A program made the position numbers and the translations under genes. The notes beneath the pieces were generated by a model. That model searched no databases. It worked only from the letters and a program-made list of their open reading frames with translations, and was not told the DNA's origin. Shown piece by piece: positions 53,688 through 63,406 of a DNA stretch of 64,000 nucleotides; position 1 is the stretch's first letter, and each line of letters starts with the position of its first letter. The stretch lies in assembly GCF_016592555.1 (NCBI RefSeq), contig NZ_AP014546.1, forward strand, positions 3,110,501 through 3,174,500. The letters run 5' to 3'. This DNA is from Neptunomonas japonica JAMM 1380 (lineage in GTDB: Bacteria > Pseudomonadota > Gammaproteobacteria > Pseudomonadales > Balneatricaceae).

Positions 53688-54986
53688 TTATCTGCTGCTG
53701 GTAATATCAGAATCTTCTTTCAGAAAGTTATTGCGGATCGCTTCTTGCAATCGAGAACGCCGCTCTTCAACAGAGATGCCGTAGTACATTACGCACATAC
53801 AGACAGCCAAAACGCCGTAGAGCAACATAAAGCAAGAGCTGCGAACCCCCATCGTATCGGCCACCAGACCAAAAAGGATTGGCAAGACAAACCCACCAAT
53901 CGCACCCAACATGCCCACCATTCCCCCGACTACACCCATTCTTTCCGGATAGTAGTCATAGACAAGACGAAACACGCTGGCCTTCCCAAAGCCCATTGCC
54001 ACACCCATCACCATGACCAAAACAGTAAACAACCAGACCGGCATATCGATCACGAACGTCGTATCCTCACGAATTCCATGAACCGTCATAGTGGTGGGGG
54101 GATAGGAAAGGAAAAACAAGCACACGAGGCAAACCCAGAAGACACTCCAATTAACATGGCGAGCCCCTAATTGATCTGCACTCCAACCTCCCAAGATGCG
54201 TGTTAGCGCACCTGGAAGCGTAAACATTAATGTCAGGAATGATGCAGTCTGAATATCCAAATCATAATGACTGACATAGTAATCAGGCAGCCATAAAGCA
54301 AGCGCTATATACCCCCCGAACACGAAGAAGTAATACAAGCCAAAACGCCATACACGGGCATCCGCGAGTGGTTTAAGCTGTTCAGATAGACGGTATACTC
54401 GACGCGGCTTACCAATACTTTTCTGATCTTCATCAGTGAGTATCCAAAACAAAAAAGCCAGCAACAACAGTACAACACCATAAACGGTTGGCGCCATTCG
54501 CCAGCCATAAGCAATAATTATTAACGGTGCGATTAAATTTGTGACTGCCGCTCCCAAGTTACCTGCACCAAAAATACCCATGGCCATGCCTTGCGAACGC
54601 TCACTAGAACGAGAAGAAACAAAGTGAATACCGATACTAAACATGCTACCGGAGACACCTACACACAAACCCAATAACAAGTAATGATTAAAAGTTGATG
54701 CATAAGAAAACAAAAACAACGGCACACTGACAAACATAAGTAAGGCGACAATAAGAATTCGGCTTCCCCAACGCTCAGCAAGAATTCCCATCGGTAACCG
54801 AAGTAACGCACCAGTAAGAATTGGTGTAGCCACCAACACACCAAATTGAGTCTCAGAAAGACCTAATTCATGCTTTATTTGAAGGCCAATAACAGAGACC
54901 AATGTCCAGACCGCGAAACACGCAGAAAAGGCCAATGTGGCCATCGCGATCGCAGATATCTGCTGCTGGTTGCTGTTAACTATCAT
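53688..54986 (-). CDS. narK1: Nitrate/nitrite transporter, NarK1 type
   Basis: 432 residues from ATG 54986; a TTG five codons upstream lacks a ribosome site. Major facilitator family with 12 helices. The signature in helix 5 differs from NarK2 (CVGVSGSMFSIGIHFVSSRS, then GMAMGIFGAGNLGAAVTNL), as expected for type I NarK, proposed to couple nitrate to protons. The C-terminal tail is polar. It is the first gene after the nar regulatory region, about 70 bases from the FNR box, and forms the narK1-narK2 unit. Confidence 0.92.
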   Translation of the reverse strand: MIVNSNQQQISAIAMATLAFSACFAVWTLVSVIGLQIKHELGLSETQFGVLVATPILTGALLRLPMGILAERWGSRILIVALLMFVSVPLFLFSYASTFNHYLLLGLCVGVSGSMFSIGIHFVSSRSSERSQGMAMGIFGAGNLGAAVTNLIAPLIIIAYGWRMAPTVYGVVLLLLAFLFWILTDEDQKSIGKPRRVYRLSEQLKPLADARVWRFGLYYFFVFGGYIALALWLPDYYVSHYDLDIQTASFLTLMFTLPGALTRILGGWSADQLGARHVNWSVFWVCLVCLFFLSYPPTTMTVHGIREDTTFVIDMPVWLFTVLVMVMGVAMGFGKASVFRLVYDYYPERMGVVGGMVGMLGAIGGFVLPILFGLVADTMGVRSSCFMLLYGVLAVCMCVMYYGISVEERRSRLQEAIRNNFLKEDSDITSSR

Positions 54987-55048
54987 CGAACACCCGTTCA
55001 AAGTGATATGAATGGGTGTAAAGGTAAGCCCGTAGCTATTTATTTTTG

Positions 55049-55062
55049 TTGATCGAAATCAA
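55049..55062. promoter_or_regulatory. FNR/DNR box between narK1 and narX
   Basis: TTGATCGAAATCAA, a perfect palindrome. On the minus strand a weak -10 (TACCTT, 55021-55026) lies 22 bases on, as for FNR-activated promoters, giving a transcript start about 30 bases before narK1. Confidence 0.88.
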
Positions 55063-55099
55063 GACCTAACCTTATGATTAAAGTGATTTTTTACCAAAA

Positions 55100-55120
55100 T
55101 ACCTCTTTATGAGTACCTCT
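55100..55120 (+). promoter_or_regulatory. Two NarL-like heptamers upstream of narX
   Basis: TACCTCT at 55100-55106 and again at 55114-55120 fits the NarL consensus TACYYMT. Both are in the same orientation. They could serve narK1 activation or narXL autoregulation. Confidence 0.5.
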
Positions 55121-55244
55121 TTTTATCTTTGTAAGCACATGATTTTACTGATATTTTAAACATAGATTAGATCAATCATTCAGAAAGCCTTTTCTCACAA
55201 TTTCTTTGTGAGTATTTGGCAATGCTAGAGGCACAATTAAGCCA

Positions 55245-57062
55245 ATGCACTTTTTTAAACAATCAATCATCGCGCGCTTAGGTGCTGCCATGTTAGCTAT
55301 CAGCATCATGGCGGTAGTCAGCATGATTGGGTCTGTTATTGTAGCGGAAAGTACTCAAGGTGATGCGGCAGGTATTAACCTAGCAGGCTCCCTGCGGATG
55401 CTCTCTTATAGAGTCATCGCAGAAACAGGCCAATACACGCAATCCCCTTCTGAAGAAAATCATAGTAAAGTCAAACTCTCTATTTCAGAATTTGAAAAGC
55501 GTATTAATAGCCCTATCCTCAAAACCGTTATCCCTCAGGACGGCGACCATGACCTCTACCGCCTCCACAACAACCTTGTTAATGATTGGAATGAACACAT
55601 CATCCCATCCCTTAACAAAGCACTGATCGACACCCAACCTTCACATAAATATATTGATCTAATTGAAAAATTTGTTCATAGAATCGATCAGATGGTATTA
55701 CTGTTAGAGCGCAGTACTGAATCTAAAATCAAGCTGCTCAGCTTGGTTCAGGCTATCAGTCTCTTTATGACGGTACTGATCATCTTTATTGCCATGTTGG
55801 ACATAAAAAACAACGTAGTTCTCCCACTACAAGAACTTGTACACATGGCCCGTCGCGCCAGCCGAGGTGACCTAGCGGCGAGAGTTGAATATGAAAGCCA
55901 AGATGAACTAGGTGTGCTCGGCGACTCTTTTAACCATATGGCTGAAGAGCTTTCGAAAATTTATACGGATCTAGAACAGCGCGTTGAACGTAAAACCGCT
56001 CTATTACAGCAATCAAATGAATCTTTACAACTCTTATACGACACCACTCGATGCTTTAACCGTAAAGAAGATATCTGTCGCCGCTTAATGCCCGTCATGC
56101 AGCAACTGGAAACGGTCAGCCCGTTTGGCCCAATAGAAGTAACCCTTTGCGAACCCAACAATAAAAAAAGCTATCGAGAGCTCACGACACAAACCATAGA
56201 AAGGCCTGAGAACTGTCGCGTACTCAGTTGTAATAGCTGTATCGTTCAAGAGCTTGATCACCGACCACACAAAACATTATCTTTACCTATTCAGACGAGA
56301 GAAACGTATTTTGGGGAGTTTAATGCACAGTTTCTTCCTCATGTACCTCCTAATCAGTCAGAGATAAAACTGATAGAAACCATAGTAGAAAATTTAGCTA
56401 CATCGATGTCTCTTGAGTTAAAAGCAGAACAAGAACAGCAACTATCACTGATAGAAGAGCGCGCCGTTATTGCTCGCGAGCTTCATGACTCGCTCGCTCA
56501 GTCACTTTCTTATTTAAAAATACAGGTCACTCGCCTACAAATTCTGCGTAAAAAAGAATCCAGTACAGAGAGTATTGATGATGTTGTAGATGAGCTAAAA
56601 GAAGGACTTAACAATGCTTACCGCCAATTACGTGAGTTACTCACCACTTTTCGTCTCAAATTGGATGAGCCAGGGTTAGCACATGCGCTTGAAACCACCA
56701 TCAATGAATTTTCGGAACGTTTAGGCATCCCGATAAAATATCACTACGGAATCCACCACTTAACATTAACGCCTAACGAAGAGATTCACGTACTTCAATT
56801 ACTGCGAGAAGCGCTGGCAAATGTCGTCAAACATTCACAAGCCAGCAAGGTTAGTGTCTCGATCAGCGCAGAGAAAGATGAAATCACAGTCTCAATACAG
56901 GATAACGGTGTGGGCCTTCCTCAAAACCAGGAACTGACTAACCACTATGGTTTAGTCATAATGCAAGACAGAGCAGCTACCATTAATGGCCAACTGAGTA
57001 TTGCAAACCAGCCAAGCGGCGGCACACGAGTTCTGTTAACATTTAAATCAAAACATCATTGA
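55245..57062 (+). CDS. narX: Nitrate/nitrite sensor histidine kinase NarX
   Basis: 605 residues. TM1 is at about 11-34. The periplasmic P-box (GDAAGINLAGSLRMLSYR, residues 39-56) binds nitrate. TM2 lies at about 167-186, followed by HAMP, and a Cys patch (C324, C329, C332) as in the central module of NarX. The HisKA_3 phosphoacceptor is His414 (ARELHDSLAQS); the ATPase domain has REALANVVKHS (521-531) and DNGVGLP (553-559). It phosphorylates NarL. It is divergent from narK1 and 27 bases before narL. Confidence 0.95.
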   Translation: MHFFKQSIIARLGAAMLAISIMAVVSMIGSVIVAESTQGDAAGINLAGSLRMLSYRVIAETGQYTQSPSEENHSKVKLSISEFEKRINSPILKTVIPQDGDHDLYRLHNNLVNDWNEHIIPSLNKALIDTQPSHKYIDLIEKFVHRIDQMVLLLERSTESKIKLLSLVQAISLFMTVLIIFIAMLDIKNNVVLPLQELVHMARRASRGDLAARVEYESQDELGVLGDSFNHMAEELSKIYTDLEQRVERKTALLQQSNESLQLLYDTTRCFNRKEDICRRLMPVMQQLETVSPFGPIEVTLCEPNNKKSYRELTTQTIERPENCRVLSCNSCIVQELDHRPHKTLSLPIQTRETYFGEFNAQFLPHVPPNQSEIKLIETIVENLATSMSLELKAEQEQQLSLIEERAVIARELHDSLAQSLSYLKIQVTRLQILRKKESSTESIDDVVDELKEGLNNAYRQLRELLTTFRLKLDEPGLAHALETTINEFSERLGIPIKYHYGIHHLTLTPNEEIHVLQLLREALANVVKHSQASKVSVSISAEKDEITVSIQDNGVGLPQNQELTNHYGLVIMQDRAATINGQLSIANQPSGGTRVLLTFKSKHH

Positions 57063-57089
57063 GAATAAAATAATAAGGACTCAATTTAT

Positions 57090-57740
57090 ATGAGTGACAC
57101 TACATCAGCTTCTATCCTACTCATTGATGACCATCCGCTACTGCGTAAAGGCGTGAAACAACTGATCGAACTCGATGACGAATTAATCGTTATTGCAGAA
57201 GCCAGCAATGCCATTGATGGCATAAAAGCGGCTAAAGAAACCGAACCTGATCTCATTTTACTTGATCTCAACATGCCAAATATCAACGGTATAGAGACAC
57301 TCAAAATGCTACGCGATGAAGAAGTAGCATCACGCGTTATCGTATTTACGGTGTCTGATAACGAAGAAGACGTAGTAGCAGCATTAAAAGCGGGGGCTGA
57401 CGGCTACCTGTTAAAAGACATGGAACCAGAAGAACTCCTTGAGAGCTTGCGCCAAGCAGCACTGGGCAAGGTAGTGATCAGTGATAAGCTGACAACGCTA
57501 TTAGCACAAGCACTTCAGTCTGGCCGTAGCAGTAACAAATCAGATATTAGCAGCCTTACACCTCGGGAAAAGCAGATCATCAAATTAATTGCTGGCGGAC
57601 TACCTAACAAGCTAATCGCACGAAAGCTCAACATCACTGAAGGTACAGTAAAAGTACACGTAAAACATCTGCTTAAAAAATTACGTTTACGCTCGCGTGT
57701 TGAAGTTGCCGTATGGGCGGTACAAGAAGGGTTGGGCTAA
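57090..57740 (+). CDS. narL: Nitrate/nitrite response regulator NarL
   Basis: 216 residues. The receiver domain has the acidic pair at 13-14 (IDDHP), phosphoacceptor Asp59 ([10 protein letters not shown]) and Lys near 109 (YLLKDMEP). The LuxR-type helix-turn-helix occupies about 152-212 ([37 protein letters not shown]). It acts with NarX to activate nar genes when nitrate is present. The TACCTCT heptamers upstream of narX are likely sites. ATG 57090 follows an AAGGAC ribosome site. Confidence 0.95.
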   Translation: MSDTTSASILLIDDHPLLRKGVKQLIELDDELIVIAEASNAIDGIKAAKETEPDLILLDLNMPNINGIETLKMLRDEEVASRVIVFTVSDNEEDVVAALKAGADGYLLKDMEPEELLESLRQAALGKVVISDKLTTLLAQALQSGRSSNKSDISSLTPREKQIIKLIAGGLPNKLIARKLNITEGTVKVHVKHLLKKLRLRSRVEVAVWAVQEGLG

Positions 57741-57803
57741 TATTTAACTTCACGTATTTAGCGATAAAAACTCCTACACCCTTTAATATTCTTAGAGCTC
57801 TTT

Positions 57804-58538
57804 ATGACCCGGCGTAAACGCAATAGCTATTTTGAGTGTAAGCAGTTTAAGATTGAGCAAGGCGATTGCGCCATGAAAGTCACCACTGACGCATCACTTT
57901 TAGGTGCTTACGCCAACGTAGAAAATGCCCAGCGGATACTCGATATTGGTACGGGGACAGGCTTGCTAAGTTTGTTCGCAGCACAACGAACATCCGCCTA
58001 TATAGATGCCGTAGAACTCGATGCGCAAGCTGCAACACAAGCCAGAATAAACTTTCACAATAGCCCCTGGCCAGAACGCTTATCATTAATAGAGACAGAT
58101 ATTCGTGACTACGCTGACAAACAGCCTCAACGTTACGATTGCATTCTAACTAATCCACCTTTTTTTACTGACTCCACCCCCAATGCTTGTGATAGGGCAT
58201 CGTTGGCACGTCACAATAGCCAACTCCCCCTAATTGATTTAATCAAAGTAATCGATCAGCTACTAACAACAAACGGCAAAGTATGGATACTACTACCGCT
58301 ACAAGAGTCTGAAACCTTAGTAAAACTCGCAGAGCCATTAAGCCTTTATCCACAGGAACGCATGCTGGTACGTAATAGCAACCAACATGAAGCACACCGA
58401 GAAATCATGACTCTGGGCCGTGAGCCAACCGATATTAAACAAAATATTTTTACGCTCTATAAAGAGCACCCGTATCATACACATGCAGCTGCCGCATTAT
58501 TCGACCCTTATTACACACGTATGAAAGTTGAAAGCTAA
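57804..58538 (+). CDS. trmN6: tRNA1(Val) (adenine(37)-N6)-methyltransferase
   Basis: 244 residues. The SAM-binding motif is ILDIGTGTGLLSLFAAQR (about 46-63) and the catalytic motif of N6-adenine methylases is NPPFF (about residue 116). The N-terminal segment FECKQFKIEQGDCAMKVTTD is diagnostic of TrmN6/YfiC. It methylates A37 of the valine tRNA in the cytoplasm. It follows narL by 63 bases on the same strand but has no functional link to nitrate. An AGAG ribosome site precedes ATG 57804. Confidence 0.92.
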   Translation: MTRRKRNSYFECKQFKIEQGDCAMKVTTDASLLGAYANVENAQRILDIGTGTGLLSLFAAQRTSAYIDAVELDAQAATQARINFHNSPWPERLSLIETDIRDYADKQPQRYDCILTNPPFFTDSTPNACDRASLARHNSQLPLIDLIKVIDQLLTTNGKVWILLPLQESETLVKLAEPLSLYPQERMLVRNSNQHEAHREIMTLGREPTDIKQNIFTLYKEHPYHTHAAAALFDPYYTRMKVES

Positions 58539-58734
58539 TACCAAAAGTATCTAGGAAAATTATTGCCCACTCGCGTACACGAGTTCGTAAAAAAGCAACG
58601 TTCCTGCTCGGCTAGATCAAGCCAGCAGTGTAAATCTCTGTAAAGTTGGCTGTATCATTGACAAATCTTCTATATATTAGTGACTGTATATGTAAAGTTT
58701 ATTCTTTCCCTGTCCTGCTGCTCTGGAAAATTTG

Positions 58735-60147
58735 ATGAAAGCTCTGTTTCAAAAGCCGTTTATGTTTTTTGTCATACTACTTATCGGAGCAGCGGTGGCT
58801 GCTTTTATGATAAAAAGTAAACCTGCCATTAAACACTCAGGTACAGAAATCCCAGCCAAAGCCGTTGATACTATAACCGTTAGGCCTATAACAATTAGCC
58901 CACACGTGACAGCCTATGGCACGGTTGAGCCTGCAATAGCACTCAAAACCAAAGCACAAGTCAGCGGTAAAATCAGTTACCTACACCCCGACCTACAATC
59001 AGGTGGAAGTATTTTACAAGGTACATTGGTCGCAAAGATTGACCCTGAAGACTCTCAAATATCGCTTAGCCAAAGCGAAGCAGATTTACGAGCGAACTTA
59101 TCATCTTTAGCACAGCTAAACGAAGAAGAAAAAACCACACGCCGCTCGTTACAATATGCCCGAGAAAACTTACGTGTCGGAGAAAAGGAATTAGCCAGAA
59201 TCAGGGACATCTGGAACAAACAGCTTATCTCCCGTTCAACACTCGATGCTGAAGAACAAAAAGTATTACAGCTACGCCAAAGCACCACCGATTTACAAGG
59301 GCAGCTCAATACATACGCTAGCCGTAAAGACTCAACAAAAGCACAGATAGAACGTGCTACTCAGCAAGTCAAAGGACAGACAACTACGCTAGGAAGAACC
59401 GAGATATACATGCCTTTTGATGCTCGAGTTGGCGAGGTATTAATCGAGGAAGGTGAGTATGTCACCGTCGGCACTTATCTGTTTGAATCATTAGCTATTA
59501 ATCGCATTGAAATAAACGCACAATTACCTGTGCAAAAAATGCGCACCTTGATCAGTTCAGGGTTATCACAAGGTGAAACCGACACTCTTGGCTTTGATTT
59601 GAGCCACATTATGGAACAGTTGAATTTTTCAGCTAATGTCAGCCTTGTCGGCGCAAGCTCAGAAGCCAACTGGGAGGCAAAACTATTACGTTTCAGCGAA
59701 TCAGTTGACCCCGTTCGCCGCACTTTAGGCATCGTTGTCGCTGTAGATAACCCTTATCAGAACATCATTCCTGGAAAACGCCCTCCTCTCATAAAAGGAA
59801 TGTACACGGCGGTGGATCTATATGCACCAGCATATACAGCCATTGTCATTCCCAGAAGCGCGCTACATGAAGGACGAGTTTACCTTTCAAACACACAGCA
59901 AAAACTGGAAATACGACCGGTAAATGTGCTGTTTCATCAAGATAATCTAGTCATTATTGAATCTGGCTTAGAAGCAGGAGAACAGATCATTATCAATGAC
60001 CTGATTCCAGTTATTGAAGGAATGCCTTTACAGCCCACACTCAATATTGAAAGTGAAACAGCGTTGCAAATAGCGGCTAAAAAACCAGCGCAGCTAACCT
60101 CCACCATTATCGATAACACAAGCAATACTAGTGGAGCAGCTCAATGA
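58735..60147 (+). CDS. RND efflux periplasmic adaptor (second system)
   Basis: 470 residues from ATG 58735, just after an in-frame TTG. An uncleaved N-terminal anchor (about 10-28) is followed by the lipoyl half (TKAQVSGKISYLHPDLQSGG), a long alpha-hairpin (about 100-215, with two coiled-coil arms), the second half (TEIYMPFDARVGEVLIEEGEYV) and the beta-barrel. The hairpin is longer than in the first adaptor of this window. It overlaps its transporter gene by four bases (ATGA). The substrate is unknown. Confidence 0.93.
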   Translation: MKALFQKPFMFFVILLIGAAVAAFMIKSKPAIKHSGTEIPAKAVDTITVRPITISPHVTAYGTVEPAIALKTKAQVSGKISYLHPDLQSGGSILQGTLVAKIDPEDSQISLSQSEADLRANLSSLAQLNEEEKTTRRSLQYARENLRVGEKELARIRDIWNKQLISRSTLDAEEQKVLQLRQSTTDLQGQLNTYASRKDSTKAQIERATQQVKGQTTTLGRTEIYMPFDARVGEVLIEEGEYVTVGTYLFESLAINRIEINAQLPVQKMRTLISSGLSQGETDTLGFDLSHIMEQLNFSANVSLVGASSEANWEAKLLRFSESVDPVRRTLGIVVAVDNPYQNIIPGKRPPLIKGMYTAVDLYAPAYTAIVIPRSALHEGRVYLSNTQQKLEIRPVNVLFHQDNLVIIESGLEAGEQIIINDLIPVIEGMPLQPTLNIESETALQIAAKKPAQLTSTIIDNTSNTSGAAQ

Positions 60148-63100
60148 TCCGCTACTTTGCAGGGCATCCAACTGCTGCCAACATTCTAATGGTCGTCATT
60201 ATTCTGCTTGGGTTGGTCGCTTTACCTCAATTAAACAAAGAAACATTTCCAGAGATTAAGCTCAATAAAGTCAGTGTTACTGTGGCTTACCCTGGCGCCA
60301 GTCCAGCCGATGTTGAAGAAGGATTGTGTAACCGTTTAGAGGATGCTACCGATGGTCTGAGCTTTTTAGACGAGCAAATGTGTGAAGCGCGCGATAGCCT
60401 AGCAACGCTCACATTAGAGATGCAAGAAGCTGGGGATATAAAGCAATTCGTCGATGATGTTAACGCTGCCATTGATGGTATTAATGATTTTCCTGATAAA
60501 GCAGAAGATCCAGTAGTAAAAGAATTAGGGCGCACAGAAGCTGTTTTAAGCATTGCGGTGACGGCTAATAACACCATGCCAGAACTCAAAGCTTTGGCTG
60601 AATATTACCGTAACCGCCTACTGGCGTTACCCGAAATCCCTATTGTTACTGTCACTGATTTCTCGGAGCACGAACTTAGTGTACGCGTAAAACCAGATGC
60701 CATGCGTCAATACCAACTTAGCATTCAAGATGTAGCTAACCTTATCTCAGCACAAGCTGTCGATCTACCCGCTGGAGTTCTTGAAGGAAGCCAAAACTCC
60801 TACCAAATCCGTGTTGAAAACACCCGTCGTACTGTTACAGAACTGGAAGACCTTGTTATTCTCGATAACGATAAAGGCGGCCAGATCACACTGGGCGATA
60901 TAGCAACAATCCAAGATGATTTTGCTGTTGAAGAGCAACGCACAGAATTAAACGGTATCCCTGCGGCACTTATACAGATCAGTAAAAACAAGACCGATGA
61001 TACACTCAGAATTTACAACGCAGCAAAGAAGTTCATTGACCAAGAGAATGCCCGCTTACCAGAGGGCACCTCGTTAATTATTACGCAAGACTCGGCCTCA
61101 ATTGTTCAAGACAGGCTGAGCCTGTTAATGAAAAATGGCTGGCAAGGTTTATTACTCGCAACCCTCGCGTTATTTATGTTCTTTAGCTGGCGTTACACCT
61201 TTTGGGTCGCCTTAGGTTTGCCCATTTCGTTTTTAGGTGGGCTTGTCATCATGTCAACACTGGGGGTCAGCATTAATATGATTTCCATGGTGGCGTTATT
61301 AATGGCCATCGGCATATTGATGGATGACGCCATTGTTCTGTCAGAAAGCATCGACCATGAATACCGCAAAGGAAAGTCACCCTTTCAGGCCAGTATTGAT
61401 GGTGTTAAAAAAGTTGCAAGAGGTGTTTTCTCGTCCTTTGTCACATCAGCCATGTTATTTGGAAGCTTATTATTTCTAAAAGGTGATATGGGGCAGGTTC
61501 TTGGTGTATTACCTGTTGTCCTGCTCGCCGTACTATCCATTAGCCTCATTGAGGCATTCCTCATTCTACCTCACCATTTACAACACTCTTTAGCTCATCA
61601 CAGTGAACGCCAACCATCACAATGGCGTAACCGTTTTGAAGCAAAGTTTGAGAAGCTAAGAGCACGCGTAGGAACTATGGCAGATACAGCGATCCGTTAT
61701 CGCTACCTTACTGTTGGCTTTGCCATTGTCATGTTAATCATATCGATCAGTTTAATTATATCTGGCACGCTGAAATTTAAGGGCTTCCCTGACATAGAAG
61801 GAAACCGCTTAGAAGTGCGTGTTTTAATGCCACAAGGCACGCCGTTTAGCCGCACTCAAGAAGTCGTCTCTATTCTGACGCAAAGCCTAAATAAAACCTT
61901 GCAGCAGCTCCCTGCTGAAACTGAAGGAAAATTAGTTAAGAACACTGCCATTTTATACAGTCGCAATGATGATGCCCATGAAAGTGGCGCACACCTTGCC
62001 ACCATTAGTCTTGATTTACTGGATGCAGAAAAACGTAATACCTCGCTCGTAGAACTTAAACGACGTTGGCGTGAACTCACACCACAAATAAGGGATGCTA
62101 TATCCATTCAATTTAAAGAGCCTAAATTTGGCCCTTCCGGGCAAGCGATTTCTATTCGCTTACAAGGCAACAACTTGGATACCCTCTATACCGCCTCTTG
62201 GGAGTTACAAAACTGGCTCAAAGGTTATTCTGGCACTAGCAACATCATGTCTGATATTCGTCCGGGAAAAACAGAGTTCAAGGTTCAACTACAAGCAGGC
62301 GCTATTAGCTCAGGTATTGATGTTCAAGGACTATCATCGCAACTCAGAGCTGCTTACCAAGGTGTCAAAGTGAGCGACATATATCGCGGCAGCGAAGCTT
62401 ACGAAATTAACGTAATGCTCGATAGCCAGCCTGAAAACGCATTGAATGATTTTGAAAATATTACCCTTTTTTCTAAAAACGGTGTTGATATCCCACTTAA
62501 GTCGATCGCCGATATTGAAGAAGGCCGTCAATACTCACGTATCGTGCGTATAAACCACCAACGCACCGTAACTGTCAGTGGTGACGTTAATACTCAAATA
62601 GCAAATACCAATGAAATTATCGGCCATACCCGCAATGAATTTTTGCCGCAGCTCAAAGCACGTTATCCCGATTTGGTTTTTAGTTTAGAAGGCGAAGTTA
62701 AAAACGACTCCGAAACCAGCGGCTCAGTATTAACCGGGTTCATTCTTGGCATAGCCGGAGTCTACCTACTACTGAGCCTACAGTTTGCCAACTTTAAAGA
62801 GCCTATTATTGTTCTACTCAATATTCCGTTGGCATTGATTGGTGTTATCTGGGGTCATTTTTTAATGGGCTTAGATTTGAGCTTACCAAGCATGATAGGT
62901 TTTGTGTCATTAGCAGGCGTTGTCGTTAATGATTCAATACTCTTGGTTGAGTTTGTAAAAGCACGCAGTATGGAAGGTATGAACTTACACGATGCAGCAG
63001 GGCAAGCTGTCCGAGATCGTTTCAGGGCTATTTTCCTGACATCTATCACCACCGTGGCAGGAATGATTCCTTTATTGTCAGAAACCAGCTTACAGGCTCA

Positions 63101-63263
63101 GGTGTTAGTGCCACTCGTTGCCAGTGTGGTTTTTGGTATGCTATCCGCTACATTGTTATTGCTACTAGTACTACCGGCCTCTTATGCAATACTCGAAGAC
63201 CTTGGTTTTACTGAACTAGATAGCGTAGGTGATGATAAACCTACTTTAGCCATTCCTGCATGA
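60144..63263 (+). CDS. RND efflux transporter (second system)
   Basis: 1039 residues with the full RND layout: TM1 at about 10-30, porter segment SVTVAYPGASPADVEEG, and TM4 with Asp394-Asp395 (GILMDDAIVLSES). In TM10 the relay Lys of AcrB is replaced: the stretch reads GVVVNDSILLVEF, with Asn929-Asp930. This is the form found in a separate branch of proteobacterial RND pumps, so its proton relay differs from that of the first pump in this window. No outer membrane factor or local regulator is present. Confidence 0.93.
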   Translation: MIRYFAGHPTAANILMVVIILLGLVALPQLNKETFPEIKLNKVSVTVAYPGASPADVEEGLCNRLEDATDGLSFLDEQMCEARDSLATLTLEMQEAGDIKQFVDDVNAAIDGINDFPDKAEDPVVKELGRTEAVLSIAVTANNTMPELKALAEYYRNRLLALPEIPIVTVTDFSEHELSVRVKPDAMRQYQLSIQDVANLISAQAVDLPAGVLEGSQNSYQIRVENTRRTVTELEDLVILDNDKGGQITLGDIATIQDDFAVEEQRTELNGIPAALIQISKNKTDDTLRIYNAAKKFIDQENARLPEGTSLIITQDSASIVQDRLSLLMKNGWQGLLLATLALFMFFSWRYTFWVALGLPISFLGGLVIMSTLGVSINMISMVALLMAIGILMDDAIVLSESIDHEYRKGKSPFQASIDGVKKVARGVFSSFVTSAMLFGSLLFLKGDMGQVLGVLPVVLLAVLSISLIEAFLILPHHLQHSLAHHSERQPSQWRNRFEAKFEKLRARVGTMADTAIRYRYLTVGFAIVMLIISISLIISGTLKFKGFPDIEGNRLEVRVLMPQGTPFSRTQEVVSILTQSLNKTLQQLPAETEGKLVKNTAILYSRNDDAHESGAHLATISLDLLDAEKRNTSLVELKRRWRELTPQIRDAISIQFKEPKFGPSGQAISIRLQGNNLDTLYTASWELQNWLKGYSGTSNIMSDIRPGKTEFKVQLQAGAISSGIDVQGLSSQLRAAYQGVKVSDIYRGSEAYEINVMLDSQPENALNDFENITLFSKNGVDIPLKSIADIEEGRQYSRIVRINHQRTVTVSGDVNTQIANTNEIIGHTRNEFLPQLKARYPDLVFSLEGEVKNDSETSGSVLTGFILGIAGVYLLLSLQFANFKEPIIVLLNIPLALIGVIWGHFLMGLDLSLPSMIGFVSLAGVVVNDSILLVEFVKARSMEGMNLHDAAGQAVRDRFRAIFLTSITTVAGMIPLLSETSLQAQVLVPLVASVVFGMLSATLLLLLVLPASYAILEDLGFTELDSVGDDKPTLAIPA

Positions 63264-63406
63264 ATACCAAATAATTGTAATATGAGAAAGCTGTGACCTA
63301 GTGATTCACAATCCCAGCCTATCATTAACGCACATGCTAATAGCTAGTCTATACTTTTATCCAACATTGGCTGTTTGGTCAAAAAAAGGGAAAAAAAGAG
63401 ACTGCG

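Noticed and set aside
55165..55182. Second FNR box (AGATCAATCATT) near narX
   Set aside because: Only one half-site is present; the paired TTGAT arm is missing at four-base spacing.
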